From the NCBI GenBank assembly GCA_028274465.1, contig CM051457.1, positions 64,046,899-64,110,898 on the forward strand: a stretch of DNA of 64,000 bases, read 5' to 3'. The position numbers were made by a program, and so were the translations under genes. This document shows, one piece after another, positions 23,000 to 34,149 of this stretch. The notes beneath the pieces are model-generated. The model was not told where the DNA came from and ran no database searches. It saw only the letters and a program-made list of their open reading frames with translations. This stretch comes from Plantago ovata (Eukaryota; Streptophyta; Magnoliopsida; Lamiales; Plantaginaceae). The stretch's first letter is position 1; every line of letters begins with the position of its first letter.

Positions 23000-23017
23000 T
23001 CCCCGGCAGCGGCGCCA
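23000..23017 (-). promoter_or_regulatory. Primer-binding site (tRNA-Asp type) of unit C
   Basis: Minus strand reads TGGCGCCGCTGCCGGGGA, one base off the exact tRNA-Asp complement found at 34008-34025, and lies three bases inside the LTR. Confidence 0.88.
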
Positions 23018-23020
23018 ATT

Positions 23021-24260
23021 TGATGAACGCGGATGTCGTGCTCCGAATTCAGTCGAATAATATTTGTAATTAGCCAAAGGCAATCCACAACTACAACGAA
23101 AACCGTAGTGTAGCAGTAGAATGACTCGAGTGTCGTTCTCTCAGGACTATAACTAGCTTTATCAAATCTAATTTAGAATATAAAAACAGCAGACAAATAG
23201 CAATAGAAGGTTTCTAGCAGATAATGGAGATTGGTGATAGTATGGTTCTTCTTAACATAAAGGTCGATAATCATGCATAAATTCCTCGGTCTTGCATAGA
23301 TATCTTTGAATCAGTCTAGTGTCCTGTTGCAAGTATTAAGCACTACGAAGATAATTTGGTCTGACTAGTCAATCACGATTGTCCTAATGTGTTCCGTAAT
23401 TATTCAACACTACGAAGATAATTGGTCTAATGGTCGACTAGTGTCCAATTGTGCATCATAATCAATACAACATACGAGAATTTTGGTTACAACTGATCAA
23501 CGAAATAAAGCAATGACACGGAGTATAATGCGCGATATAGCCATTAGCATGATTATCTTCCCTTCGCTAAGAATTCACATACTACCACCAACGATAAGTT
23601 TAGCTACTCATAATAGGCATGCAATCAACAGATATCATAGAAGAAAACATGTTGAAAGAATATAAAATAAGTAGAATAAAACTGTAATATACAAAGTTAC
23701 CGAAGGTTGTCAATCTCCGGATGATTGCGGTCCTACGAGCTCCAAACTGCTATGAAAAAGTATCCCCTAAGCTACAGAACTCCCAGGACATGCCCCGGGA
23801 AGTTCCTACATAAAACTATAGAGAGAGGTGAGAGAGAAGGTCTGGAAAGATATGATTTTCGGAGAAAAACTGAGCACTATATATAGGCCCCGAAAAACTA
23901 CGGGGCGGTTCGCCCCAGAGTATTCTCGCGGAATTTCCGCGTTTTTGGATTTCTTCACCTTTTCGGACTCGGTTTCTGACTTCTAGTAGCCTTCTAACCT
24001 CCAGATTCGGCCCCTAGACTTCAAATCCTATCCGGAAACCTTCAGATACTCCAAATAGGCTTCTGGAACACCAATTCCTTGTCAACTTCAATATAATTGC
24101 CCGGAATTCTTCGAATTTCAACAAAACCCGTAAAATAAAATCTAAAGGGAAATGTGACACTATTCTAATAAAATATACTAAAATATAGCTAAATTAACAT
24201 AGAGGATAGCTAAAATAGGTGAAAAAGACTCGAATGAAAGTGTAAAATACACATTCATCA
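23021..24260 (-). repeat. 5' LTR of gypsy unit C
   Basis: 1240 bp with TGATGAATGTG/TTCATCA minus-strand ends. It carries the TATA box at 23877-23885 and a shorter palindrome cluster (one clear GGGGCGGTTCGCCCC) than in the other LTRs of the family. Confidence 0.87.
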
Positions 24261-25386
24261 TTGAGCGCAACAGACTTCGCAACGAAAGGGTTAGCTTTGA
24301 GAAACCTCTCAAACGTCCTCACGTATTAATATTGCAAATGGAACCGTCTAGGAATTCCATGTTGCCTAGTCTAGGACTTGCTTAATACGATGAGGCCCTA
24401 TGGGTCACACTATGTGGTGATTCAGCCTATCAGAATATCCTTGAATATGGAATCGCAATTAATTTGGAATTAATTGTGATTGATGGATTATAATTGATTT
24501 GGAATTAATTATAATATTTAGTGCATCAATTAATGATTTGGAATTATTAATTGAATTGGCTAATTAATTGTATTTTATGTAAATACAATTAAAGATTATA
24601 TTTTGGAAATATAATAGAGGTTTGATTTGAAAGGATATGTTAACTTAGAATTAACATATGCACATGGGCAAAATCTACTTGGAGTTTGAATTGCCTTAGA
24701 ACTATAAGTGGGTCCCAAAATCGGGACCCACCTAACACCCTTAGGACACGCGCGCGCGCGAGATGGAGTAGGGGAAGGAGTTCGACTCCTTCCTCTATTA
24801 GAAGTCTAAGGATAAGTTAGATTTTCCTGATTGAGTTTTAATTTGATTGGGAATGAATCTAGACTTGATATTGGTTTCCTAGTGCGATAAGAATTAGATT
24901 CTTATTCCTTTATGAAGTCTAATTGCTTATGTTTTAGGCTTCTATTGACTACTATATATAGTAGACTATTAGAGAGATTTTGACATAGATTTTCACACAG
25001 TTGAAGAATCAAATTCTTAGAGAATAATTCTACCCAGTTTTCTTAGAGAAAATAAAAGCTCTCCCCTCCTCTATAAGCCACACGAGCGCGCCACATGCTG
25101 GAGGCTGTTCATCCGTGGATACCAAGGTTGGGTTCTAGGAGCTGGAAACTAACTTTTATTTTCTTGCAGATAATCAAAGTATTGCAGATATCTTCGACTT
25201 CGACGAAGGAGAAGATACAACAGATTATTACGAAGACTTGGAAGCTGCTTTGGAAGTAAGGTTAGTCTTCTAATTGACGTGTTTATATATATACGGCATA
25301 TACATAATCAATTAACCTGTATGTTAAGAAAATTTTTGAAATTCCGCTGCGTACCCTAGGGGTAACTCTGACCATATTTTCTTACA
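24261..25386 (+). repeat. Partial 5' LTR of the plus-strand copia element
   Basis: Matches 31500-32684 of the 3' LTR, beginning at TTGAGCGCAACAGACTTCGC. The outer part, equivalent to about 30582-31499, is missing at the gypsy junction. It ends TTTTCTTACA and is followed by GTGGTATCAGAGC. Confidence 0.9.
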
Positions 25387-25387
25387 G

Positions 25388-25399
25388 TGGTATCAGAGC
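25388..25399 (+). promoter_or_regulatory. Primer-binding site (initiator tRNA-Met type)
   Basis: TGGTATCAGAGC one base inside the LTR end, the exact complement of the plant initiator tRNA-Met 3' end. Confidence 0.9.
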
Positions 25400-25549
25400 G
25401 AGGTTAATTGATTACGTATATATATTATATGATTTTGTAGATATGTGGATGCAATTGATTCTATGATTAATTCGATTTTCAAAAGAGTTTGTTTTTATAT
25501 AAAATTAGAATTTATATTTTTTCAAAAAAAAAAAATTTAAATATATATA

Positions 25550-25805
25550 TTGACAGGGCCGCCTGCGTGACGCAGGCGCCCCGGGTGCCTGCGGGCACCC
25601 GCGCCTGGGGCGCCGGGCGCCTGCGTGGCGCCCCGGGTGCCAGCGGGCACCCGTGCCTGCGGCCACAGGCGCACGGCGCCAGGGGCGCTGGGCGCCTGCG
25701 TGCCGCAGGCGCCTGCGGCCACAGGCACACGGCGCCTGGCACCTGCGGGCGCAGGCGCCGGGCGCCCGCGGCCGCAGGCACGGTAGGGGACGGGACTAGG
25801 TCCCG
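25550..25805 (+). repeat. GC-rich island in the copia leader
   Basis: About 250 bp made of interleaved GGCGCCTGCG, GCCTGCGGGC and CCCGGGTGCC units in otherwise AT-rich DNA. Many units are self-complementary (GGCGCC, GCGGGCACCCGC), so the transcript would fold tightly. Overlapping open frames on both strands are composition artefacts. The other copia element has a smaller GC-rich patch at the equivalent place (about 55440-55520). Confidence 0.75.
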
Positions 25806-26266
25806 TCCCATATTTTTATATATATATATTTTTTCGGGTTGGACCCAAAATCGAATTTTGAAAATTTTGAGGATTGAATTTTATATTTGGAATATAAATA
25901 TAATTTAATTGTAATTGTTTTTAACTAGAGGGGTTAAATTTGATTAGTATAAAGTTAAAGGGCTTATTTGTAATTTATCAATTTATTGTTTATTGCAAAT
26001 TAGTCCTTCTACTTTTGAATTTTAGATTTAACACCTCCAAGGTTTCAAAAATTACAATTAAGTCCTTCGAATTTTCAAAAATTGCTACTTGGTCAATAGA
26101 ATTTTCGATTTTTCAATGTAGTCCAAATTTTCAATTATTTCATAGAGATTATAAGTATGGGATTATAATTTTCATAATGAAATTATGAAGTCATTTGTCA
26201 TCCACATAGGCTACTACTTGTTTTGTTTGCTCGATATTTTACTTTCCGTTCGACCGCTGTGCATGC

Positions 26267-26418
26267 GAGGGTAGGCGGCGCCCTCTTATATGTCGGATCG
26301 CATATTTATGTATGGGTAGGCGGCACCCATTATGTGCTTGACCGCGTTTAGAACTAGAATGGATAGGCGACATCCATTACGTGCAGACCGTTCATGCATG
26401 ATGGGTAGGCGGCGCCCT
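26267..26418 (+). repeat. Array of four hairpins in the copia 5' leader
   Basis: Four inverted repeats at 26267-26285, 26312-26330, 26358-26378 and 26401-26418, spaced 43-46 nt apart. The second reads ATGGGT-AGGCGGC-ACCCAT. Stems differ but stay paired: GAGGG/CCCTC, ATGGGT/ACCCAT, ATGGAT/ATCCAT. The loop is AGGCGGC or AGGCGAC. Between hairpins a GACCGC-like spacer recurs. The array lies about 570 nt upstream of the gag start. Confidence 0.8.
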
Positions 26419-26986
26419 TATTTGTTTGTAGATGGCTGATAACAACCCTCAAGCTACAAGCCCCAACCAATATAAGTACAGAAATATATATATGTATGTA
26501 TTTCTGAGATGCTTTCCATAGGGTGCTTTAATTCTGAACTTTCATTGCGTTTTCCTGTATTGGCGACCTCGTCTTACAGACTCGCAGTAATCGTCAGATT
26601 AGAGTAAGCCTATGGTTATGACTTACTGCATATTGTATCTAGCGACCTCGATAGGTACAATATGTAGGACATCGGGTTAAATTAGATTTAACAACCAAGA
26701 GTTGCGTGACGCAATTGGATAGTCTTACTAGTCCTACCGGTTGTATTAGGCTATGCGACCAGCCCCCGTTGGAGTATAGCATAGTATGGATTTGGATCTT
26801 GGCCACTACGGTAACTTGTTGGACATTACCCGTATGTTTGTTGTGGGGGCAAGCATATGTGAAAATAGTGGGAGCTAAACAGCTAAAGGACCTTGTTGTT
26901 TAGTTATGTTGACTGTGTATTTAGAAATAATATTTCAATAGTTGATTTATTATTTTCGTTCTATATTATTTCTCCTGGAAACCGAA

Positions 26987-29900
26987 ATGGCGAGAATCTC
27001 GCTCCGTGCTGTCTTAGAGAAGCAAATTTTTACCGGACCAAACTTCCTAGATTGGATCAGGAATATATGTTTGGTGCTGAGGTACGAAAGGATTGAGTAC
27101 GTCTTGGACGAGGCTAATCCCGTGTGTCCCGAGAATCAGACTGCCGATCAAGTTGCTGATTTGGAATCAAGCCAACAAGGCAAGGTCTGATAAGCATCAT
27201 GAGGATGCTAGATCCGTGCAGTGTATTATGTTGGCGGCAATGAGCAATGAGCTGTAGAGGCAACATGAAAGCATGTTGGCGCATGAGATGCTGAAGCATC
27301 TTGAGTCGGTCTTTAAGACGACAGCTAGAAGTGTTGAATTTGATTTGATCAAAGAGATACACAGATGCAAGCTCAATGAAGGAGGGAACATGTCTGAACA
27401 TGTTCTCAAGATGAGAATAAGATCATGGTGATCTTTGTCCTTCAATCATTGCCGAGTTCGTATTCGCAGTTCATCGTTAACCACCATGAATGCGAAGGAC
27501 GTAACACTGCCCGAACTCCATAATCTGCTGAAGACATATGATCAAACTCTTCCTAAGAAGGAAACGTCGATCATGTTTGTTGGGCAACTGTCTAACCGAA
27601 ACCCGAGAAACAAAGGTGCTAAGGGTAAGGGAAAGTCGGGAGCCAAGGCTAACACTTCGAGTGATAAGCCTAAGCGTCTGAACCAGAAAAGGAAGTTCAA
27701 GAGAAGCGAAACGGTACGCACAGATGAATGTCATTTCTGTAAGCAGAAAGCACATTGGACGAAAGATTTCCCTAAGCTGAGGGCAGATCAAGCTAAGAAG
27801 CCTCCGACTTCTAGCTCAGGTATGTTTGTTATTGAAATGAACATGACTACTTTTGACTCCAATGGTTGGGTATTAGATACAGCCTGTGGCTCGCACATTT
27901 ATAATAATGTGCAAGGGGCCATTGAACACAGGCTAGTCAAGTAAGGTGAAATCAACTTGCATGTTGGGAACAACAATCCAGTTGAAGCCAAACGCGTTGG
28001 ACGCTGCAAGATAGATTTACCATCAGGACAATGTTTAGAACTTGATAACGTTTATTTTGTTCCATCCATTGTCAGAAATATTATTTCCATTCCATTGTTG
28101 GACAATTTGGGTTTTCCTAATAATACTTGTTATTTTTCATTAAATGACCAGTATCATGGGAAAGACTCGCTTAGTGAATGGTTTATATATTTTGCACAAT
28201 AGTCTACCTTTATTTCATAACAAACAACCGTCTTCAAGTAGGAAGAATAATCCATCTTATCTATGGCATTGTCGGCTAGGCCATATCAATGAAACACGGA
28301 TTCAAAGACTAAGGAAGTTGGACTACTTAGAACCATTTGATTTTGAATCATATGGTACATACGAATCATGTGTTAAGGGTAAGATGACGAACAAACCTTT
28401 TGTTGGACAAGGTGTTCGTGCCACTCGCTGCTTAGAGCTCATACATACCGATGTATGTGGACCTTTTAAAGTCCATGCGCGTGGGGGTTATCCTTACTTC
28501 GTTACCTTTACTGACGATTTCTCAAGGTATGGATATATTTATCTTATGAAGAATAAATCCGAAACCTTTGGGAAATTTAAGGAGTTTAGGAATGAGGTCG
28601 AAAATGAATTGAACCTAAGGATAGTCACTCTTCGATCAGATCGAGGAGGTGAATACCTTAGTGAAGAATTTATCGACTACTTGAAGGAAAATGGAATTCA
28701 ATCGCAATGGACCCCTCCTGGAACATCACAATTGAATGGTGTGTCTGAGAGAAGGAATCGAACCCTGTTAGACATGGTGAGATCAATGATTGGATTCTCG
28801 ATTCTTCCAAAACATCTATGGGGATATGCACTACAAACTGCAATCTACATTTTGAACCGTGTACCATCTAAATCAGTGGAGAAAACTCCTTATGAGTTAT
28901 GGAAGGGAAAGCACCAGAACCAGTCGAGCTCCGTAGGTCGAAGAGGATACTAAAAGGACCTCAGAAGCAAAGCCTTATGATAGAAGACATCATTGAATTT
29001 GATGTCGGCTTATCAGATCGGGAAGATCCCGAGACCTACAAAGAGGCAATAATTGATATTGACTCAAACAAATGGCAAGAGGCCATGGAATTGGAGATGG
29101 ACTCCATGTACCTGAACCAAGTTTGGAACTTGGTATACTTGCCCCAATGGGTTAGATCTATTGGGTGCAAATGGGTCTTTAAACAAAAGACAGATACCGA
29201 TGGCAAGGTACAAACGCACAAAGCTAGGCTTGTGGCGAAAGGCTACACGCAAAGGTATGGCATCGATTACGATGAAACTTTTGGCACCGGTAGCAAAATT
29301 GAAGTCCATTCGAATTCTACTTGCGATAGCTGCCTACTATGATTATGAGATCGGGCAGATGGATGTAAAGACTGTCTTCCTCAATGGCAACCTTGAGGAA
29401 GAGGTCTATATGGTACAGCCGGAAGGTTTTATTAGTAAAACCAGGCCAACTGCTGTATGCAAATTACAAAGATCCATCTATGGGCTAAAGCAAGCGTCAA
29501 GGAGCTGGAATATCCGCTTTGATGAAGCTGTCAAATGGTTTGACTTCATCAGAAGCAAGGAAGATCCCTGTGTCTACACTAGGCACAGCGATAAAGGAGT
29601 CGTTTTCATGATCATCTATGTTGATGACATTTTGATCATGGGAAACAATGTCTCTATGCTAGAAGAGACTAAAGTTTGGTTATCAAGTACCTTCTCAATG
29701 AAGGACTTGGGTGATAGATCCAAGAGGATGTTAGGATTGACACAGTCCACCTACATCGACAAAATACTGAAGCGTTATAAGATGGACGACTCGAAGAGAG
29801 GCTTTCTCCCAGCTAGGCATGGGATTGTCTTATCAGTTAAGGATGGTCCTAAAACTGATGAAGAAAGAAATGCAATGAGTCGTGTGCCCTATGCTTCGGC

Positions 29901-30567
29901 AGTAGGGTCTATAATGTATGCAATGAATTGCACAAGGCCCGATGTGGCATATGCGCTTAGTGTCACTTGTCGACACCAACAGAATCCAGGAGTACCTCAC
30001 TGGACTGCTGTAAAGAACATTCTTAAGTACCTTCGACGGACTAAGGAAATGTTCTTGGTGTTTGGTGGAAAACCAGAATTAAAGATGTCTGGATATGTCA
30101 ACGCTGGATTTGAATCAGATCCTAATGACTTTGAGTCAAAGACAGGATACGTATTCAAATTGAACGGAGGAGCTATCTGTTGGAAGAGTTCTAAGCAAGC
30201 CACGATTGCTGACTCATCCACAGAAGTCGAGTACATTGCTGGATCAGAAGCTTCGTAAGAAGCTGTCTGGATTTCAGAGTTCTTGAAGGAATTGAGGGTT
30301 GTTCCTGCTCCTAATCCAATAACGATTTATTGGGACAATACGGGCGCCGTCGCTCAAGCTAAGGAGCCTAGATCTACAAACAAGAACGTACATGTACTTA
30401 CAAAGTATCACGTTATACGTGAGATTATTGATAGAGGAGAAGTTAGTATAGAACGTGTCTCTACCACGGACAACGTGGCAGATCCTTTCACCAAGGTCTT
30501 ACAAGTGGAAATCCACTTAAGACATTATGCTAATCTGGGTATTAGGCATAAAGGTGACTGGCTCTAG
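26987..30567 (+). CDS. Copia polyprotein region (gag-PR-IN-RT-RH), fossil
   Basis: Starts at [20 protein letters not shown]. Visible in order: gag; zinc knuckle [14 protein letters not shown] (about 27730); protease [11 protein letters not shown] (about 27868); pre-integrase [15 protein letters not shown] (about 28258); integrase with [27 protein letters not shown] and [10 protein letters not shown]; reverse transcriptase with [21 protein letters not shown] and the catalytic YVDDIL (about 29620); RNase H with [11 protein letters not shown] and ADSSTEVEY; end at HKGDWL. The frame is interrupted a handful of times and part of the region between integrase and reverse transcriptase is shorter than in the element at 49462-53721. 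Confidence 0.88.
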
Positions 30568-30581
30568 TCCAAGTGGGAGAT

Positions 30582-32684
30582 TGATAGTGTATATGTCCTA
30601 GAGACAGTCCTTACTAAGGGCATGGTGCCCTTATAGAGGACATATATGTACTATTACACAGGTCAACGTAATATAATATATGTTTGTTGCATTTTACTGT
30701 TGAGTATCGCTTTCATATTTATATTACACCAGGCTGCAGCATGTCATATCTTTATTACTGTCTGTATTGATATTAAACATGTCCTCTCGGATAGATGACC
30801 GATCACACAGATAGTGGGAGCTATGTGAGTTATCATCTATCCCAAACTCTCCCTAGTCGAGGTTCATCTCGGATGTAGGGGTCTGAATGAACCATACAAG
30901 ACTAGTATGCGTGGAGGTTATACTTGTTGGAGCAAGTGTGAGCCGATCCCACGACCACGGAACGGATTGTTGGACAATCGAGAAACGTTCCCATAACTGC
31001 GCATAGTTGTTCGAAGAAGCTTTATCGAACAATGGAAGTACCCACCGGACACTCCCATCGATGTATACTCTACACCGAAGTGTCTATGAGAACCGGTGAG
31101 TTGTCGAAGTGATGCCAGTCGTCCTTTGGACTTACAGGACTTTATCATCACATTTGTTGCCCCATATCCTTGGTGGACCCGTCGATGTCAGCTCTGAATA
31201 AGCAGTTGACCTAAGACACGATCCAGGATTATGGCTACATACAAATGGGGGTGATAAGTGATTCTGTGAAGGATTCATCTCTCAAGTGTAGCACAGGAGA
31301 GCACTGCTCATAGTGGTTCATAGTTCCGATGGTAAAACCGCTGGCCAGCGTATCAATATTATTATGATGGTCATAATAGATATTGGATTCACCATGCAAC
31401 TCACTGAAGACGCCCGTGGATGTATTATTGGGATAGACACTTCATCGATCCTAGATACATTCGAGCAAGTCAGATGAAGGGACGTTACCATCGCCGCGTT
31501 GAGCGCAACAGACTTCGCAACGAAAGGGTTAGCTTTGAAAAACCTCTCAAACGTCCTCACGTATTAATATTGCAAATGGAACCGTCTAGGAATTCCATGT
31601 TGCCTAGTCTAGGACTTGCTTAATACGATGAGGCCCTATGGGTCACACTATGTGGTGATTCAGCCTATCAGAATATCCTTGAAGATGGAATCGCAATTAA
31701 TTTGGAATTAATTGTGATTGATGGATTATAATTGATTTGGAATTAATTATAATATTTAGTGGCTCAATTAAAGATTTGGAATTATTAATTGAATTGGCTA
31801 ATTAATTGTATTTTATGTAAATACAATTAAAGATTATATTTTGGAAATATAATAGAGGTTTGATTTGAAAGGATATGTTAATTTAGAATTAACATATGCA
31901 CATGGGAAAAATCTACTTGGAGTTTGAATTGCCTTAGAACTATAAGTGGGTCCCAAAATCGGGACCCACCTAACACCCTAAGGACACGCGCGCGCGCGTG
32001 ATGGAGTAGGGGAAGGAGTTCGACTCCTTCCTCTATTAGAAGTCTAAGGGATAAGTTAGATTTTCCTGATTGAGTTTTAATTTGATTGGGAATGAATCTA
32101 GACTTGATATTGGTTTCCTAGTGCGATAAGAATTAGATTCTTATTCCTTTATGAAGTCTAATTGCTTATGCTTTAGGCTTCTATTGACTACTATATATAG
32201 TAGACTATTAGAGAGCTTTTGACATAGATTTTCACACAGTTGAAGAATCAAATTCTTAGAGAATTATTCTACCCAGTTTTCTTAGAGAAAATAAAAGCTC
32301 TCCCCTCCTCTATAAGCCACACGCGCGCGCCACCTGCCGGAGGAATCGCCGCCCCATCTTCTTGGTCACACAAAGAATATCCTAGCATTCTTTCCGATAG
32401 ACTGTTCATCCGTGGATACCAAGGTTGAGGTTCTAGGAGCTGGAAACTAACATTTATTGTCTTGCAGATAATCAAAGTATTGCAGATATCTTCGACGAAG
32501 GACGAAGGAGAAGATAAAGCAGATTATTACGAAGACTTGGAAGCTGCTTGGGAAGTAAGGTTAGTCTTCTAATTGACGTGTTTATATATATACGGCATAT
32601 ACGTAATCAATTAACCTGTATGATAAGAAAATTTTTGAAATTCCGCTGCGTACCCTAGGGGTAATCTTACCATATTTTCTTACA
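30582..32684 (+). repeat. 3' LTR of the plus-strand copia element
   Basis: 2103 bp from TGATAGTGTATATGTCC to CATATTTTCTTACA, directly after the polypurine tract AAGTGGGAGAT (about 30571-30581). The sequence TATATAGTAGACTA near 32193 is a candidate TATA region. It ends against a segment that is duplicated at 41706-41832. Confidence 0.9.
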
Positions 32685-32805
32685 AAATAAAGTTAGTATT
32701 TTGTCCAAAAAGAATACATACACCACCACCTTTCCTTGCCATGCCCAGCCCAAGACCCGGCCCGGCTCCTGGCGGAGCCAGGTGGGTGCGTGAGCGTAAA
32801 GTAAT
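32685..32805. repeat. Left flank of the gypsy insertion, copy 1 of a duplicated segment
   Basis: AATAAAGTTAGTATTTTGTC... through GGTGGGTGCGTGAGCGTAAAGTAAT matches 41708-41830 closely. Its continuation is on the other side of the gypsy element, at 41533 onward. No coding potential. Confidence 0.85.
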
Positions 32806-33161
32806 TGATGAATGTGTATTTTACACTTTCATTTGAGTCTTTTTCACCTATTTTAGCTATCCTCTATGTTAATTTAGCTATATTTTAGTGCATTATATTA
32901 GAATAGTGTCACGTTTCCCTTTAGTTTGTATTTTACAGGTTTTGGGTGAAAAACGAGGTTTTCCGAGCAATAATATTGAAGTAGACAAGGAATTGGTGTT
33001 CCAGAAGCCTAATTGGAGTATCTGAAAGATTCCGGATAGGATTTGAAGTCTAGGGGTCGAGTCTGAAGGCTAAAAGGTCACTAGAAGGCAGAAACCGAGT
33101 CCGAAAAGGGGAAGAAATCCAAAAACGCGTCGAAAACGCGTTTTGGACCCAAAAACACTCC

Positions 33162-33240
33162 CGGGCGAGTCGCCCAGGACGTGGGGCGAATCGCCCCACA
33201 CCAGGCGAATCGCCCGGTGTGTGGGGCACTTCGCCCCACA
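33162..33240 (+). repeat. Palindrome cluster upstream of the LTR TATA box
   Basis: Four inverted repeats in about 80 bp: GGGCGAGTCGCCC, GTGGGGCGAATCGCCCCAC, GGCGAATCGCC and GTGGGGCACTTCGCCCCAC. Equivalent clusters are at 40688-40770, 15485-15568, 16210-16255, 20530-20575 and 23897-23915, with different copy numbers, always just upstream of the TATA box. Confidence 0.85.
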
Positions 33241-33255
33241 CAATTCGAATGCTTG

Positions 33256-33262
33256 TATATAG
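33256..33262 (+). promoter_or_regulatory. LTR TATA box
   Basis: TATATAG 16 bp downstream of the palindrome cluster; the 3' LTR has TATATATAG at 40781-40789. The position is conserved in all LTRs of this family in the window. Confidence 0.7.
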
Positions 33263-34007
33263 TTGCTCAGTTTTCTCCGTTTTTCACACTTTTCCAGACC
33301 TTTTCTCTCACCTTTCTCAGTAGTTTTAGGTAGGAATTCTCCAGAGCCGGTTCTGGGGGTTCTTAGCTTAGGAGATACTTTTTCTTAGCAGTTTGGAGCT
33401 TGTAAGATCGCGATTCTTCGGGGATTGACAACCTTCGGTAACATTGTATCTTACAGTTTTTCTATTTATATTTATATATCTTTCATCATGTTTTCATTCA
33501 TTCGTGGTATGATTTCTGTTGATTGCATGACATCTATGAGTAGCTAAACTTCTCGTTGGTGATAGTATGTGATTTCTTAGCGAAGGGTTAATAATTTTGC
33601 TAATGGCTATATGGCGCATTATACTCTGAGTTATTGCTTTATTTCTTTGATCTATCTAAATCTATATCTTCGTAGTGTTGAATAATTACGGAACACAACT
33701 GGACAATTCATTGATCAAAGATCTCCATGCAAGACCGAGGAATTTATGCATGATTATTAACCTGCTATGATTTGAATGACCATACTATCACCAATCTCCA
33801 TTATTTGTTAAGAAAAACCTTTGCTAAGTCGTCTGTTGTTTTATATTCTTAAGTTAGATTAGATAAAGCTAGTTATATTCCTTAGAGATCGACACTCGAG
33901 GTTATTCTACTGCTACACTACGGTTTTCGTTGTAGTTGTGAATTGCCTTTGGCTAAATACAAATTTATTTGATTAGTTGGAACCGGACAATCCAACGTCC
34001 ATCAAAT

Positions 34008-34025
34008 TGGCGCCGTTGCCGGGGA
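34008..34025 (+). promoter_or_regulatory. Primer-binding site (tRNA-Asp), exact
   Basis: TGGCGCCGTTGCCGGGGA, complementary over 18 nt to the plant tRNA-Asp 3' end including CCA, three bases after the LTR. This is the signature primer site of Athila/Tat elements. Confidence 0.93.
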
Positions 34026-34149
34026 CTATACTCCTTTTTTCTGTTTAGCTTTTTTATATTTTCAGCATTCAATTCCTAGTTCTAGTAGTTTTAGTTTTTC
34101 TATTTAATCTCTCTCTGATACTCCTTTCCGAGTTTGTTACAGATAGTGT

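Larger units (their letters stand above)
20922..24260 (-). mobile_element. Gypsy unit C, gag-only
   Basis: Internal region with 3' noncoding part (20922-21441, shorter than in B), an uninterrupted gag, primer site (23000-23017) and 5' LTR (23021-24260). No pol. The right end of its LTR abuts a partial copia LTR at 24261, so this unit or its parent inserted into that LTR or was joined to it by deletion. Confidence 0.82.
24261..32684 (+). mobile_element. Ty1/copia element, plus strand, 5' LTR cut by gypsy unit C
   Basis: Partial 5' LTR (24261-25386), primer site (25388-25399), a 1.6-kb leader with a GC-rich island and a hairpin array, a polyprotein region (26987-30567), polypurine tract and full 3' LTR (30582-32684). 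GAG-PR-IN-RT-RH order is copia. Shared LTR parts look close to identical by eye. The coding region has a handful of breaks. Related to, but a different family from, the copia element at 47514-56502. Lineage within copia is not assigned. Confidence 0.9.
32806..34004 (+). repeat. 5' LTR of the plus-strand gypsy element
   Basis: 1199 bp from TGATGAATGTGTATTTTACA to CAACGTCCATCA. The terminal TGATGAATGTG is part of a near-palindrome with the family's CACATTCATCA ends. It contains the palindrome cluster (33162-33240) and TATA box (33256-33262). Confidence 0.93.

Noticed and set aside
25489-25908. Open frames on both strands over the GC-rich block (139 and 99 residues)
   Set aside because: Gly/Ala/Arg-rich products of composition alone; both strands are open at once and the block lies in a retroelement leader.
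26267-26418. CRISPR-like array
   Set aside because: Regular spacing is present, but these are hairpin units with similar spacers in a plant retroelement leader, with no cas genes.
34008-34025. tRNA gene remnant
   Set aside because: Only the 18 nt complementary to the tRNA-Asp 3' end is present, next to an LTR: it is a primer-binding site.
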